From the NCBI GenBank assembly GCA_947500135.1, contig CANMQX010000008.1, positions 95,600-159,599 of the forward strand: DNA of 64,000 bases. Reading direction: 5' to 3'. The DNA comes from an uncultured Paracoccaceae bacterium (lineage in GTDB: Bacteria > Pseudomonadota > Alphaproteobacteria > Rhodobacterales > Rhodobacteraceae). Positions 17,313-26,770 of this stretch are shown in pieces; position 1 is the stretch's first letter; each line of letters starts with the position of its first letter. The position numbers were made by a program, and so were the translations under genes. Below the pieces are notes generated by a model. It worked only from the letters and a program-made list of their open reading frames with translations. It made no database searches and was not told the origin of the DNA.

Positions 17313-17852
17313 TCACAGCTCAGTGCCCATTGCTTCGCGCAGAAGTGCCCGTTCCTGCAGCCATGGGTTCAGCTTGAGTGCGGCGCGCAGGACCTCTTGC
17401 CCTTCGGCATCCCGCCCCAGCCCGAATAATGAGAGCGCCTTGCCCGCCAAGGCCGCCACATGGTTTGGCATGATCGCCAAGGCTGCATCCAGATCAACCA
17501 ATGCTGCCTCATAGTCCTGAAGCAGAAAGCTGGCGAACGCGCGCTGGTTATAACCTTCGGCATAGGCCGGGCAATATTCGATCAACGCATCCAGCGTGTC
17601 CCGCGCGCCCAGAAAGTCATATTCGGTGCGTTGGCGCATACCTTTGTCCAGCAGCTCTTGGGCCTTGCTGTCAGGTGCGTCGAGCCAAATTTCCCATAAT
17701 TGGCGTGATAGTTGTTGCGCTGCCGCCTCTCCGCCAGACGCGCCCAATTGGGCGATGATCTGGTCTAACCTGTCAGCGTGATCGGCCACAGCCGGGCAGG
17801 TTTCGGCAAGGGCGGGCGGGGCGAGCAGGCAAAGCGGCAATATCCATTTCAT
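17313..17852 (-). CDS. Exported tetratricopeptide-repeat protein
   Basis: The 179-residue product has a signal peptide (MKWILPLCLLAPPALA, cleavage after ALA) and, from about residue 60, three TPR-like helical pairs, including YAEGYNQRAFASFLLQDYEA and HVAALAGKALSLFGLGRDAE. TPR domains bind partner proteins, and the partner here is unknown. It should act in the periplasm. It lies downstream of putR on the same strand with 31 bp between them, but a functional link is doubtful. Confidence 0.85.
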   Translation of the reverse strand: MKWILPLCLLAPPALAETCPAVADHADRLDQIIAQLGASGGEAAAQQLSRQLWEIWLDAPDSKAQELLDKGMRQRTEYDFLGARDTLDALIEYCPAYAEGYNQRAFASFLLQDYEAALVDLDAALAIMPNHVAALAGKALSLFGLGRDAEGQEVLRAALKLNPWLQERALLREAMGTEL

Positions 17853-17883
17853 GCCTCATGATCTGCGCCGCGATGCCTGCGCG

Positions 17884-18381
17884 TCAAGTCACGGGGTCGG
17901 TTCCCGGGATGATCGGTGACAATCCTTCCTCTTTTATTGCCTGCATGGCGACATAGGTGGATGTGTTGGAGACATGCGGCAGGGTGGAGATTTTTTCAGC
18001 CAGTACCGCCCGGTATCCTGTCATCCCAGAGGTCCGCACCTTGAGCAGATAATCAAACGCCCCTGCAATCAGGTGACATTGTTCAACCTCGGGGATTTGC
18101 ATCACGGCCTTGGCAAAGGCGGCCAATGCGGCCTCGCGCGTGTCTGATAGTTTCACCTCGACAAAGGCGATGTGATCCCGCCCCAGTCGGATCGGATCAT
18201 ACAGCGCCCGGTAGCCCCGGATCACCCCGTTTTCCTCCAGCCGTTTCAGCCGCGCCTGGGTTGGTGATTTAGACAATCCGATCCGCCGCGCGAGTTCAGT
18301 GACGTTGATCCGCCCCTCAACCGCAAGCACGTTTAGAATCTTGCGGTCGAACCCATCAAGATCGGAATATACTTCGGTCAT
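17884..18381 (-). CDS. putR: Lrp/AsnC-family proline-responsive regulator PutR
   Basis: The 165-residue protein has an N-terminal winged helix (DRKILNVLAVEGRINVTELA then RRIGLSKSPTQARLKRLEE) and a C-terminal RAM ligand domain (residues ~70-150). It lies head-to-head with putA, with about 104 bp between the starts. In Rhodobacter and Agrobacterium, Lrp-type PutR activates putA in response to proline. The assignment rests on that context plus the Lrp fold, so it is strong but inferred. Confidence 0.88.
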   Translation of the reverse strand: MTEVYSDLDGFDRKILNVLAVEGRINVTELARRIGLSKSPTQARLKRLEENGVIRGYRALYDPIRLGRDHIAFVEVKLSDTREAALAAFAKAVMQIPEVEQCHLIAGAFDYLLKVRTSGMTGYRAVLAEKISTLPHVSNTSTYVAMQAIKEEGLSPIIPGTDPVT

Positions 18382-18485
18382 GAATGGGTCCTTTTTCGTA
18401 CGATCAGCCTGGTATTTTAGACAATAGAAGGCAAATCGCCTGCGATCAATGCGGTATGATAGGTCAACTTTGGAAGGAGTATGTC

Positions 18486-21400
18486 ATGCCCCGCGACCAC
18501 GCGCACCCGACCCATCAGATTGATCTGGCCATGTATAGCGATGAAGACGCTGCCGTTGCCGCCCTGACCCATATGGCTGCCCTGTCTGATGCTGACCGGT
18601 CACGCATCACGGCCCGTGCTGCCGATCTGGTCCGCCAGATTCGCTCCAGCACCGAACCGGGTTTGATGGAGGTGTTTCTGGCTGAATATGGTCTGTCAAC
18701 GGATGAAGGTATCGCCCTGATGTGTCTGGCCGAGGCGCTGCTGCGTGTGCCCGATGCCGACACGATTGATGCCCTGATTGAGGATAAGATCGCCCCATCG
18801 GACTGGGGCCGGCATTTGGGTCATTCTGCGTCTTCACTGGTCAATGCGTCAACTTGGGCGTTGATGTTGACTGGTCGCGTGCTGGATGATGATCGCCCTG
18901 GCATTACCGGCCAGTTGCGCGGTGCTATCAAACGTCTGGGTGAACCTGTGATCCGCACCGCCGTTGCCCGGGCCATGCGCGAAATGGGCCGTCAGTTCGT
19001 GTTGGGTGAGACCATCGTCAAGGCCATGGACCGCGCGAGCGGCATGCAGGCCAAGGGCTTTACCTATAGCTATGATATGCTTGGCGAGGCTGCCCGCACC
19101 GATGCCGACGCCCGTGGTTATCACCTGTCCTATTCCCGGGCGATCAGTGCCATCGCCGACCATTGCACCCATGATAGCGTGGCCCAGAACCCCGGTATTT
19201 CGGTCAAGCTGTCTGCCCTGCATCCCCGTTATGAGGTCGCCCAGACCGCCCGAGTCATGGATCAGTTGGTCCCCCGCGTTCGGTCGCTGGCCATGTTGGC
19301 CAAATCGGCGGGCATGGGTTTCAATATCGATGCCGAAGAGGCGGATCGCCTGTCTTTGTCTCTGGATGTGATTGAGGCTGTCCTGGCCGAACCTGCATTG
19401 GCTGGCTGGGATGGTTTTGGCGTGGTTGTGCAGGCCTATGGCCAGCGTGCCCCGTTGGTCATCGATCATCTGCATGACATGGCCACAAGGCTGGATCGCA
19501 AGATTATGGTCCGCCTTGTAAAAGGTGCCTATTGGGATGCTGAGATCAAGCGCGCCCAGGTCGAAGGTATTGACGGTTTTCCGGTGTTCACCGCGAAGCC
19601 CCATACCGACATCAGCTATATCGCCAATGCCCGCAAATTGCTGGGTCTGACGGATCGCATCTATCCGCAATTTGCCACCCATAACGCCCATACCGTTGCC
19701 GCCATTCTAGAGATGGCGGACGATATGAACCGCACGCCGGATGATTACGAATTCCAGCGTCTGCATGGCATGGGTGAGACATTGCACACCATTGTTCTGC
19801 GCGCCGAAAAAACCCACTGCCGTATCTATGCCCCCGTGGGTGCCCATGAGGATTTGCTGGCTTATCTGGTCCGCCGTCTGTTGGAAAACGGCGCCAACTC
19901 CAGCTTCGTCAACCAGATCGTGGATGAGGATGTGCCCGCTGAAGTCGTTGCTGCTTGTCCGTTTGATGAAGTGGGTCCGGGGGTTGGTTTACCGACAGGC
20001 CCCGAATTGTTTCAGCCAGAGCGGATCAATTCTCAGGGCTGGGACCTGACCCATGGCCCTGTGCTCGCCGGGATTGCGGATGCGCGTGATCCGTTTCTGA
20101 CGGCGCGCTGGGATGGTGGACCGCTTTTGGCTGGTGCCGTTGCTGACGGCCCGGCGCATGAGGTGATGAACCCGGCCCGACCGGCTGATATTGTTGGCAG
20201 CGCCCGCAGTGCGACCCCAGCCGATGTTGCCGCAGCGTTGGATACCGCCCGCCCGTGGACGGCATCCCTTACCGACCGCGCGCGCATTCTGAATGCCGCC
20301 GCTGATGCCTATGAGGCCCATGCCGCCGAGCTATTTGCCATTCTGACCCGCGAAGCAGGCAAGGCAATGCCCGATGTCGTGGCAGAGCTGCGTGAGGCCG
20401 TCGATTTTCTGCGTTATTATGCGGCACAAGCTAAAGAAGGCATGGCCCCACGCGGTGTTTGGACCTGTATCAGCCCATGGAACTTCCCGTTGGCGATTTT
20501 TTCAGGCCAGATTGCCGCCGCCCTTGCCGCGGGGAATGCCGTGCTGGCCAAACCCGCCGAGCAGACCCCGTTGATTGCCACCCGCGCCGTGCAGTTGCTG
20601 CATCAGGCGGGCGTTCCGCGTGAAGTATTGCAATTATTGCCTGGGGACGGGGCGGTTGGTGCTGCCCTTACCGCTGACGCCCGGATCAATGGTGTTGCCT
20701 TTACCGGGTCCACTGCCACGGCGTTGAAAATCCGTCAGAACATGGCGACCCATTGCGCTCCCGGCACGCCTCTGATCGCCGAAACAGGCGGGTTGAACGC
20801 GATGATCGCGGACAGCACCGCCCTGCCCGAACATGCTGTGCGCGATATCGTCAATGGCGCATTCCGGTCTGCCGGGCAGCGCTGTTCGGCCTTGCGCTGC
20901 CTGTACGTGCAGGAAGATATCGCCGATAATCTGTTGAAAATGCTGATCGGTGCCATGGATGAGCTGACGGTTGGTGACCCTTGGCACCTGTCCACCGATC
21001 TGGGGCCGGTCATTGACCAAACCGCCCATCAGGGCATTGCCGATTACATTGCCGTTGCCCGCGCTGAAGGCCGTGTGCTGCATGAAATCGCAGCACCTGA
21101 GACAGGTCATTTCATCGCCCCGACCGTGATCCGCGTGAATGGCATTGCCCAGATGGAACGGGAGATTTTTGGCCCCGTCCTGCACGTCGCCACGTTCAAG
21201 GCGCGCGAATTGGATGCGGTGATCGATGCGATCAACGCAACCGGTTTTGGCCTGACCTTTGGCCTGCATACCCGGATCGATGACCGGGTGCAGACCATCG
21301 TGGAACGGGTCGCGGCGGGAAATATCTATGTCAATCGTGACCAGATTGGTGCTGTTGTGGGCAGCCAGCCCTTTGGCGGCGAAGGCATGTCGGGGACTGG

Positions 21401-21938
21401 CCCCAAGGCGGGTGGACCGCATTATCTGCCCCGATTTACCGCCCAGCCTGTAGCCACAACTCAGGCCGCATGGGCCAAGCCTGCCGATTTGGCGGCACTG
21501 ACCCGGCAACTGGCCATTCCAATACCAGAGGTCGCCAAAACCCCAACCGACATGCCCGGGCCCACTGGCGAATCCAACCGGCACAGCCTGCATCCGCGCG
21601 GTCCGATCCTGTGTATGGGTCCGGGTGCGCAAGCAGCCCAGGAACAGGTGGAAGCCGTGCGCGCGCTTGGCGGTGCGGCCATTCCCGCCGCCGGTATGGT
21701 GGACCCCGACACGCTAACCAATCTTGCGCCGCTGGCTGGTGTGATCTGGTGGGGCGACGCAGAAACCGGGCGCGCGATTGAGGCGGCATTGGCCCGCCGC
21801 AGCGGCCCCATCACAGCGTTGGTGACCGGCCAACCCGATATCGCGCATGTCATGCATGAACGCCATGTCTGCATCGATACCACCGCCGCCGGTGGCAACG
21901 CGGCCTTGCTGGCAGAGGTGGCAGGCCAAAGCGCTTGA
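18486..21938 (+). CDS. putA: Bifunctional proline dehydrogenase/P5C dehydrogenase PutA
   Basis: This enzyme of 1150 residues oxidises proline to glutamate in two steps. The FAD-dependent proline dehydrogenase barrel occupies about residues 60-470 (KLSALHPRYE, AEEADRLSLSLDVIEA, RLVKGAYWDAEIKRAQ). The aldehyde dehydrogenase domain runs from about 530 to 1000, with the catalytic Cys at about residue 800 in FRSAGQRCSALRC. A further C-terminal domain (about 1000-1150) marks the longer 'type B' PutA. There is no N-terminal ribbon-helix-helix, so it does not repress itself; the divergent PutR does the regulating. GGAAGGAG precedes the ATG at 18486. Confidence 0.97.
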   Translation: MPRDHAHPTHQIDLAMYSDEDAAVAALTHMAALSDADRSRITARAADLVRQIRSSTEPGLMEVFLAEYGLSTDEGIALMCLAEALLRVPDADTIDALIEDKIAPSDWGRHLGHSASSLVNASTWALMLTGRVLDDDRPGITGQLRGAIKRLGEPVIRTAVARAMREMGRQFVLGETIVKAMDRASGMQAKGFTYSYDMLGEAARTDADARGYHLSYSRAISAIADHCTHDSVAQNPGISVKLSALHPRYEVAQTARVMDQLVPRVRSLAMLAKSAGMGFNIDAEEADRLSLSLDVIEAVLAEPALAGWDGFGVVVQAYGQRAPLVIDHLHDMATRLDRKIMVRLVKGAYWDAEIKRAQVEGIDGFPVFTAKPHTDISYIANARKLLGLTDRIYPQFATHNAHTVAAILEMADDMNRTPDDYEFQRLHGMGETLHTIVLRAEKTHCRIYAPVGAHEDLLAYLVRRLLENGANSSFVNQIVDEDVPAEVVAACPFDEVGPGVGLPTGPELFQPERINSQGWDLTHGPVLAGIADARDPFLTARWDGGPLLAGAVADGPAHEVMNPARPADIVGSARSATPADVAAALDTARPWTASLTDRARILNAAADAYEAHAAELFAILTREAGKAMPDVVAELREAVDFLRYYAAQAKEGMAPRGVWTCISPWNFPLAIFSGQIAAALAAGNAVLAKPAEQTPLIATRAVQLLHQAGVPREVLQLLPGDGAVGAALTADARINGVAFTGSTATALKIRQNMATHCAPGTPLIAETGGLNAMIADSTALPEHAVRDIVNGAFRSAGQRCSALRCLYVQEDIADNLLKMLIGAMDELTVGDPWHLSTDLGPVIDQTAHQGIADYIAVARAEGRVLHEIAAPETGHFIAPTVIRVNGIAQMEREIFGPVLHVATFKARELDAVIDAINATGFGLTFGLHTRIDDRVQTIVERVAAGNIYVNRDQIGAVVGSQPFGGEGMSGTGPKAGGPHYLPRFTAQPVATTQAAWAKPADLAALTRQLAIPIPEVAKTPTDMPGPTGESNRHSLHPRGPILCMGPGAQAAQEQVEAVRALGGAAIPAAGMVDPDTLTNLAPLAGVIWWGDAETGRAIEAALARRSGPITALVTGQPDIAHVMHERHVCIDTTAAGGNAALLAEVAGQSA

Positions 21939-21969
21939 CCCCGCAGGTCAGATCGGGGACCGTCGGCGC

Positions 21970-22707
21970 ATGTTTCCGATCCGCGATCATAACCCATCTG
22001 AACGGGTGCCTTATGTCACGTTCACGCTGATCGGGCTGAATATCGCGGTCTATCTTTACGGATTGGCCGCGCATCAGACTGATCAGGCGTTGATGCAGCT
22101 TTATTTTGATTACGCCATGATCCCCGCCCGCCTGTCAGAGGGTGAAGGCTATACCGGGCTGGTGACATCAATCTTTCTGCATGCAGGTTTTATGCATCTG
22201 GCCGGTAACATGTTGTTTTTATGGATATTCGGTGACAATCTGGAAGAAAAGATGGGCCATGTTCCGTTCCTGATTTTCTATCTGTTCTGCGGCATCGGAG
22301 CCAGCCTTGCACAATATGCCACCGATCCGGGATCCATCGTGCCCACAGTGGGCGCATCAGGCGCAATTGCTGGCGTCATGGGTGGCTATCTGCTGTTATT
22401 TCCCAAGGCGCGCGTCGATGTTTTCATTTTTTTCATCGTGTTCTTTCGCATCTTTCCAATACCTGCCTGGATCATGCTGGGGCTTTGGTTTGGATTGCAA
22501 TTGTTCAATGGGGTCGGTGCAGATGTCACTGGCGGCGGTGTCGCCTATTGGGCCCATGCGGGTGGGTTTGTGATCGGGTTTATCGTAACATTACCAGTCT
22601 GGTTGCGACAGGGCGGCACGCGGTTCTGGCAGCGCACCCACGGCCATCCTGACCATCCCGAAGCAACCTATGGCCGAAGCAGCATACCGATTGTACGACG
22701 CCGTTAG
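21970..22707 (+). CDS. Rhomboid-family intramembrane serine protease
   Basis: The 245-residue protein begins MFPIRDHNPSERVPYVTF, typical of the alphaproteobacterial rhomboid subgroup, and has about six membrane helices. The catalytic Ser is in VGASGAIAGVMGGYL (about residue 130) and the His in YWAHAGGFVIGF (about 197). A GHVPFL loop and AGNMLFLWIFGDNLE are also rhomboid hallmarks. It would cleave membrane-anchored substrates, which are unknown. It lies 31 bp after putA and may be read through from it. Confidence 0.93.
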   Translation: MFPIRDHNPSERVPYVTFTLIGLNIAVYLYGLAAHQTDQALMQLYFDYAMIPARLSEGEGYTGLVTSIFLHAGFMHLAGNMLFLWIFGDNLEEKMGHVPFLIFYLFCGIGASLAQYATDPGSIVPTVGASGAIAGVMGGYLLLFPKARVDVFIFFIVFFRIFPIPAWIMLGLWFGLQLFNGVGADVTGGGVAYWAHAGGFVIGFIVTLPVWLRQGGTRFWQRTHGHPDHPEATYGRSSIPIVRRR

Positions 22708-22752
22708 TCACCCCGATCGGCAATTCACAACATTACCAACAGCCCAACTGTA

Positions 22753-22792
22753 GGTTCGCGCCCACGCTAGGGGGCGGTGTGGGGCGCGAACC
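22753..22792. terminator. Strong inverted repeat between convergent genes
   Basis: A perfect 11-bp inverted repeat (GGTTCGCGCCC at 22753-22763 and GGGCGCGAACC at 22782-22792) encloses 18 nt. Allowing one bulge the stem grows to 13 bp. It lies between the convergent rhomboid and inositol-monophosphatase genes and could end transcripts from both sides, but no T-run follows on either strand. It may act Rho-independently only weakly, or be an RNA-stability element. Confidence 0.45.
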
Positions 22793-22852
22793 GGGTCGCA
22801 GGCGATCCGCGAGTTGTGCAATGCGCCGCAGTCTGGATTCAGTTGCTGCGGC

Positions 22853-23641
22853 CTAACCCTTGCGAATGACCTTGGAAAAGGTTTCGAAAATCGGCTCGTT
22901 GGCGCAGATGATCTGACCATCAGCCAGAATATCGCCATCCGGTTGCAGCGGCTCAACGATACCACCGGCCTCGCGTACGATCACGATCCCGGCGGCGAGG
23001 TCCCAGGCCTGCAAACCACGTTCCCAGAACCCGTCATAGCGCCCCGCCGCGACATAGGCCAAGTCAAGCGCGGCAGCCCCGAAACGACGTACACCCGCAC
23101 AGGCAGGCAAAAGGCGCGCCAGATCCTGCATAGTTTGCGGCAAATCTGCGCGGCCCGCAAAGGGCAGCCCAGTGGCAAAGATACTTTCGATCAGCCGGTG
23201 CCGCCCGGACACGCGCAGGCGGCTTTCATTCAGCCATGCGCCGCCGCCTTTTTCGGCATAGAACATCTCGTCCTTGGCAGGGTCATAGATCACCCCGGCG
23301 ACAATCTGGCCCTTATGTTCCAGCGCGATGGACACTGCCCAATGTGGTAGTCCATGCAGGAAATTCGTCGTCCCATCCAGTGGATCAACGATCCAGCGGC
23401 GGGTCGGATCATCACCTTCGATTTCCTTGCCTTCTTCGCCCAGAAACCCATAGGTGGGGCGGGCATGCATCAGTTCTTCCCTGATCGTTGCCTGGGCGGC
23501 CTTGTCGGCGCGGCTGACAAAATCGCCCGGACCTTTGCTACTGACCTGCAGGTTCTCGACCTCGCCAAAATCCTTTAGCAGCGCCCGGCCCGCCTTGCGG
23601 GCGGTTTTCATCATTACGTTCAGATTTGCGCTGCCAGCCAT
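22853..23641 (-). CDS. suhB: Inositol monophosphatase family protein (SuhB-like)
   Basis: The 262-residue enzyme carries FVSRADKAAQATIREELM, GEEGKEIEG and the metal site IVDPLDGTTNFLHGLPHWAV, and, late, WDLAAGIVIVREAGG. These are the standard motifs of SuhB-type inositol-1-monophosphatases. SuhB hydrolyses inositol phosphate and in E. coli also joins rRNA antitermination complexes. AAGGAGGCC precedes the ATG at 23641. It differs from the HisN-like paralogue at 10.1k in the TNFLHGLPHW segment. It faces away from the GGDEF-EAL gene. Confidence 0.9.
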   Translation of the reverse strand: MAGSANLNVMMKTARKAGRALLKDFGEVENLQVSSKGPGDFVSRADKAAQATIREELMHARPTYGFLGEEGKEIEGDDPTRRWIVDPLDGTTNFLHGLPHWAVSIALEHKGQIVAGVIYDPAKDEMFYAEKGGGAWLNESRLRVSGRHRLIESIFATGLPFAGRADLPQTMQDLARLLPACAGVRRFGAAALDLAYVAAGRYDGFWERGLQAWDLAAGIVIVREAGGIVEPLQPDGDILADGQIICANEPIFETFSKVIRKG

Positions 23642-23799
23642 CTTGGCCTCCTTCATGCGGACAAGGCGGGCGTATAGGCCCAAGACCCACGAGGAACAAG
23701 GGGCAAGAGCTTCTTAACTATGCAGAGATTAAGGCGACAGGATTAACCAGTTGTTGTGCAGATTTGTCCATAAGGGCGCAAGGAGGTTCACCAACCGAT

Positions 23800-25758
23800 A
23801 TGCGCCGCAATTTGATCGACCAGTTTTTGCACCAAACACAAATCGCGGGGCTGATTTCCGGCCGCGATGTAGCCAAAAGGCTGTCCACGGGCGCCATGAT
23901 CGCGCTGGTCTGCATATATGCGGGATTTCAAGATCAGACGCTGATGGTTTGTGCGTCCATTGTGCTGCTTGAGTTGATCGTCTTTCCGCTAAACAAACGT
24001 GCCGCACAGTTTGACCGCCCCATCGGCCTGACGGCGGCCATCCCGATTTTCCTGTTGAACTGGGTGTCGATGGTGCCGTTTCTGGCGTTTTCTATCATTC
24101 TGTCGCAAAGCGCATCTTTGCCGTTTGTGCTGGCCGGATATATCTGGGCTTTTGGCGTTTTTGTGCATGTAACCAATGCGTTCGGCTTGCTGCCCTTTTA
24201 CAACTGGACGCAGATGGCACCGGCCTTTGCGACCATATTTTGGATGTTGTGGAACTTGTCGCAAAACCCCGTCTATGACGCTCCGTCCATTGAATGGGGC
24301 ATCGCATTGGCGCTGATGGTGGTTTACGTCGTCAATACATTCGACACGATGATGCGGCAGAAAGACACCCATAATGCGTTGAACCGCGCACGCAAGGAAG
24401 CGAATGCGCGGCTGGCCGAGCTGGAGCATCTGTCGCGCTATGACAGCCTGACTGATCTGATGAACCGCCGCGCCTTTGACGAGACATTGCAACAACAGAT
24501 GACTGAGTCGCGGGAAAAGCTGGGCGTCACTGTTTTCCTGATTGATCTGGATGGTTTCAAGCCCATCAATGACAGCTATAGCCACACCGCAGGCGACGCC
24601 GTTCTTATCGAAACCGCGGAACGGTTGCGCCAGCTTGCCCGCCAATATGGCGGCAAGGCGGCCCGATTGGGCGGTGATGAATTCGCGATCATGCGGCACA
24701 ATATCTCTGACGCTGAACAGGCACGTGCCTTTGGCAGCACAATCGCAGTCGCGTTGAACAAGCCGATTACGTTTGAACAAAAGACGCTGACGATTGGGGC
24801 AAGTGTCGGGATCGCTATGCAAAGCCAGGGGATCATGGCCCCCGCTGACCTGCTATCAGGTGCTGATCAGGCGATGTTCGTTGCGAAGGATCAGCCTGAT
24901 ACTGATGCCGTCATTTACAAAAAAGACGCCTTTCCTGTTCGTCCCAGCCTAGAGGATCGAGAGACCCTTCTGACCGCCATGCGTAACGATGAGATATCCC
25001 CGTTTTATCAACCAAAAACCTGTATCGAGACCGGCAAGATCATGGGGTTTGAGGCGTTGTCCCGCTGGCAGAACCCCGAACGAGGTCTGCTTTTCCCGGC
25101 AAGTTTCATCCCTGTTATCAACGATTTGTCCCTGCAGGGTGAATTCATGATCCACACGGCACGGCGCGTTCTGGAGGATATTTCGCAATGGAAGGCCGAA
25201 GGGTTTGACCCGGGCCAAGTGTCGATCAACCTGTCAGAGGTGACTTTGGCCACCCTTTCGGGCCGGGACGAGTTGATGGAACTGGTCGCGCAATATCCGG
25301 CCGTCAGGCATCACCTGACCTTTGAGATTACCGAAGATATTTTCATCACCCGATCTGCGGATATCATTCAGCAATCAATCAAGATCTTCCGCAGTGCGGG
25401 CATTCGCATATCGCTTGATGATTTTGGCACCGGGTTCGCATCGTTCCAGCATCTGCGCGAGTTGGAATTCGACGAATTGAAACTGGACACTGCATTTGTC
25501 CACGATCTGGGTGTGGATCCTGCCGCAACGGTGCTGATTGATGGGTTCCTGACCATTGGTGAAGGTTTGGGGGTTCAGGTTATTGCCGAAGGTGTCGAGC
25601 GCAAACAACAGCTTGAGCTCCTGCGCGGGCTGGGCTGCCAGATTGTCCAAGGTCACTATTTCGGGGCAGCGATGCCATTTTCAGAAACGCTACTGCGGCT
25701 GGCAGTTGGCGATACGGCTGCGACGATCGCGAAGGCTAGACAGGATAATGCCGCATGA
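23800..25758 (+). CDS. Membrane GGDEF-EAL protein (cyclic di-GMP turnover)
   Basis: The protein has about 652 residues, with four to six membrane helices (about 25-185) and no recognised sensor domain. A GGDEF domain follows (about 210-370) with an intact ARLGGDEFAIM active site, then an EAL domain (about 390-640) with EALSRWQNPERG, the metal-binding EIT and DDFGTGFAS blocks, and KLDTAFV. Both catalytic signatures look complete, so it might make and/or break c-di-GMP. AGGAGG lies 13 bp upstream of the ATG, which is rather far. Confidence 0.92.
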   Translation: MRRNLIDQFLHQTQIAGLISGRDVAKRLSTGAMIALVCIYAGFQDQTLMVCASIVLLELIVFPLNKRAAQFDRPIGLTAAIPIFLLNWVSMVPFLAFSIILSQSASLPFVLAGYIWAFGVFVHVTNAFGLLPFYNWTQMAPAFATIFWMLWNLSQNPVYDAPSIEWGIALALMVVYVVNTFDTMMRQKDTHNALNRARKEANARLAELEHLSRYDSLTDLMNRRAFDETLQQQMTESREKLGVTVFLIDLDGFKPINDSYSHTAGDAVLIETAERLRQLARQYGGKAARLGGDEFAIMRHNISDAEQARAFGSTIAVALNKPITFEQKTLTIGASVGIAMQSQGIMAPADLLSGADQAMFVAKDQPDTDAVIYKKDAFPVRPSLEDRETLLTAMRNDEISPFYQPKTCIETGKIMGFEALSRWQNPERGLLFPASFIPVINDLSLQGEFMIHTARRVLEDISQWKAEGFDPGQVSINLSEVTLATLSGRDELMELVAQYPAVRHHLTFEITEDIFITRSADIIQQSIKIFRSAGIRISLDDFGTGFASFQHLRELEFDELKLDTAFVHDLGVDPAATVLIDGFLTIGEGLGVQVIAEGVERKQQLELLRGLGCQIVQGHYFGAAMPFSETLLRLAVGDTAATIAKARQDNAA

Positions 25759-25770
25759 AGCCCCGCGGGT

Positions 25771-26676
25771 CTACGCCACTTGCATCTTGACCGCTTCCTG
25801 TTTTGCCAACCGGATCAGATGGGCCATGTAAGGTCGCGCCGTATCATCGGACCGGGTCGCGGCATAAAGCCTGCGGGTGATACCACCATGGGTCAGCGGG
25901 CGTGTGATGTAATCCGAATTGTAGCGCACCTGCCGCACCACCCAATCGGGCAGGACCGCCACACCCCGGTTTGATGCCACAAGCAGCAGGATGACGGCCG
26001 TAAGTTCGACCTGCCGTACTGCGGCCGGTTCGACCTTTGCCGGTGTCAGAAGTTGCGAAAATATATCCAGACGCGCCCGATCGACCGGGTAGGTGATCAG
26101 GGTTTCGCCCCGGAAATCCTCTGCCTCGATCACCGTTTTGGCCGCCAGCGGATGTGACGCAGAGGCGACAAAGACGGGTTCATAATCGAAAAGCGGTGTA
26201 AAATCAGTTTCTGGCAGGTCCTCCGGATCGGAAGACACGACCAAATCCACTTCTTCCTTGCGCAGGGCGGGCAGCGCATCAAAGGCCAGGCCGGGCCGGA
26301 TATCAACGTCGACCTCTGGCCAGGCCCGGCGGAATTGTTCCAGCACCGGAAACAACCATTCGAAACAGGCATGGCATTCAATCGCGATATGCAACCGGCC
26401 CGCGCTGCCTGCGATAAGGCCGGAAAACTCTGCCTCCAATGCCGCGACGCGGGGCAGGATCGCCTCTGCTGCGGCCAGCATTTTCATGCCTGCGGCTGAC
26501 AGTTTCAACGGTTTGGAACGACGCACGAAAAGTTCCACCCCAGCCTGATCTTCGATCCCTTTGATCTGATGGCTGAGCGCGCTTTGGGTGATGTTCAGCT
26601 GATCCGCAGCCCGCGCCAAACCGCCGGTGTCGTGAATCGCTTTGATCGTCCGTAAATGTCGGAATTCGATATGCAT
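25771..26676 (-). CDS. metR: LysR-family regulator MetR
   Basis: This 301-residue LysR protein has the N-terminal helix-turn-helix (LRTIKAIHDTGGLARAADQ then LNITQSALSHQIKGIEDQ) and an effector domain from about residue 90. It is divergent from metF, and a consensus MetR box lies between them. MetR senses homocysteine and activates methionine genes. The ATG at 26676 follows AGGCGG, and the ORF could be extended 18 residues upstream, across the operator region. The assignment uses location and the box. Confidence 0.88.
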   Translation of the reverse strand: MHIEFRHLRTIKAIHDTGGLARAADQLNITQSALSHQIKGIEDQAGVELFVRRSKPLKLSAAGMKMLAAAEAILPRVAALEAEFSGLIAGSAGRLHIAIECHACFEWLFPVLEQFRRAWPEVDVDIRPGLAFDALPALRKEEVDLVVSSDPEDLPETDFTPLFDYEPVFVASASHPLAAKTVIEAEDFRGETLITYPVDRARLDIFSQLLTPAKVEPAAVRQVELTAVILLLVASNRGVAVLPDWVVRQVRYNSDYITRPLTHGGITRRLYAATRSDDTARPYMAHLIRLAKQEAVKMQVA

Positions 26677-26710
26677 CTGTGAGCCGCCTTCATAATTGTT
26701 TTGAAGGTTA

Positions 26711-26723
26711 TGAATTAGCTTCA
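26711..26723 (+). promoter_or_regulatory. MetR box between metR and metF
   Basis: TGAATTAGCTTCA fits the MetR consensus TGAANNTNNTTCA when read on the reverse strand (TGAAGCTAATTCA). It lies 48 bp before the metF ATG and 35 bp before the metR ATG. A neighbouring half site (TTGAAGGT at 26701) may add to binding. Confidence 0.7.
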
Positions 26724-26770
26724 AGTTCATAAAGGTGCGACAAGGTCAGCGCAAGAGAGAGGTCTGCCCC

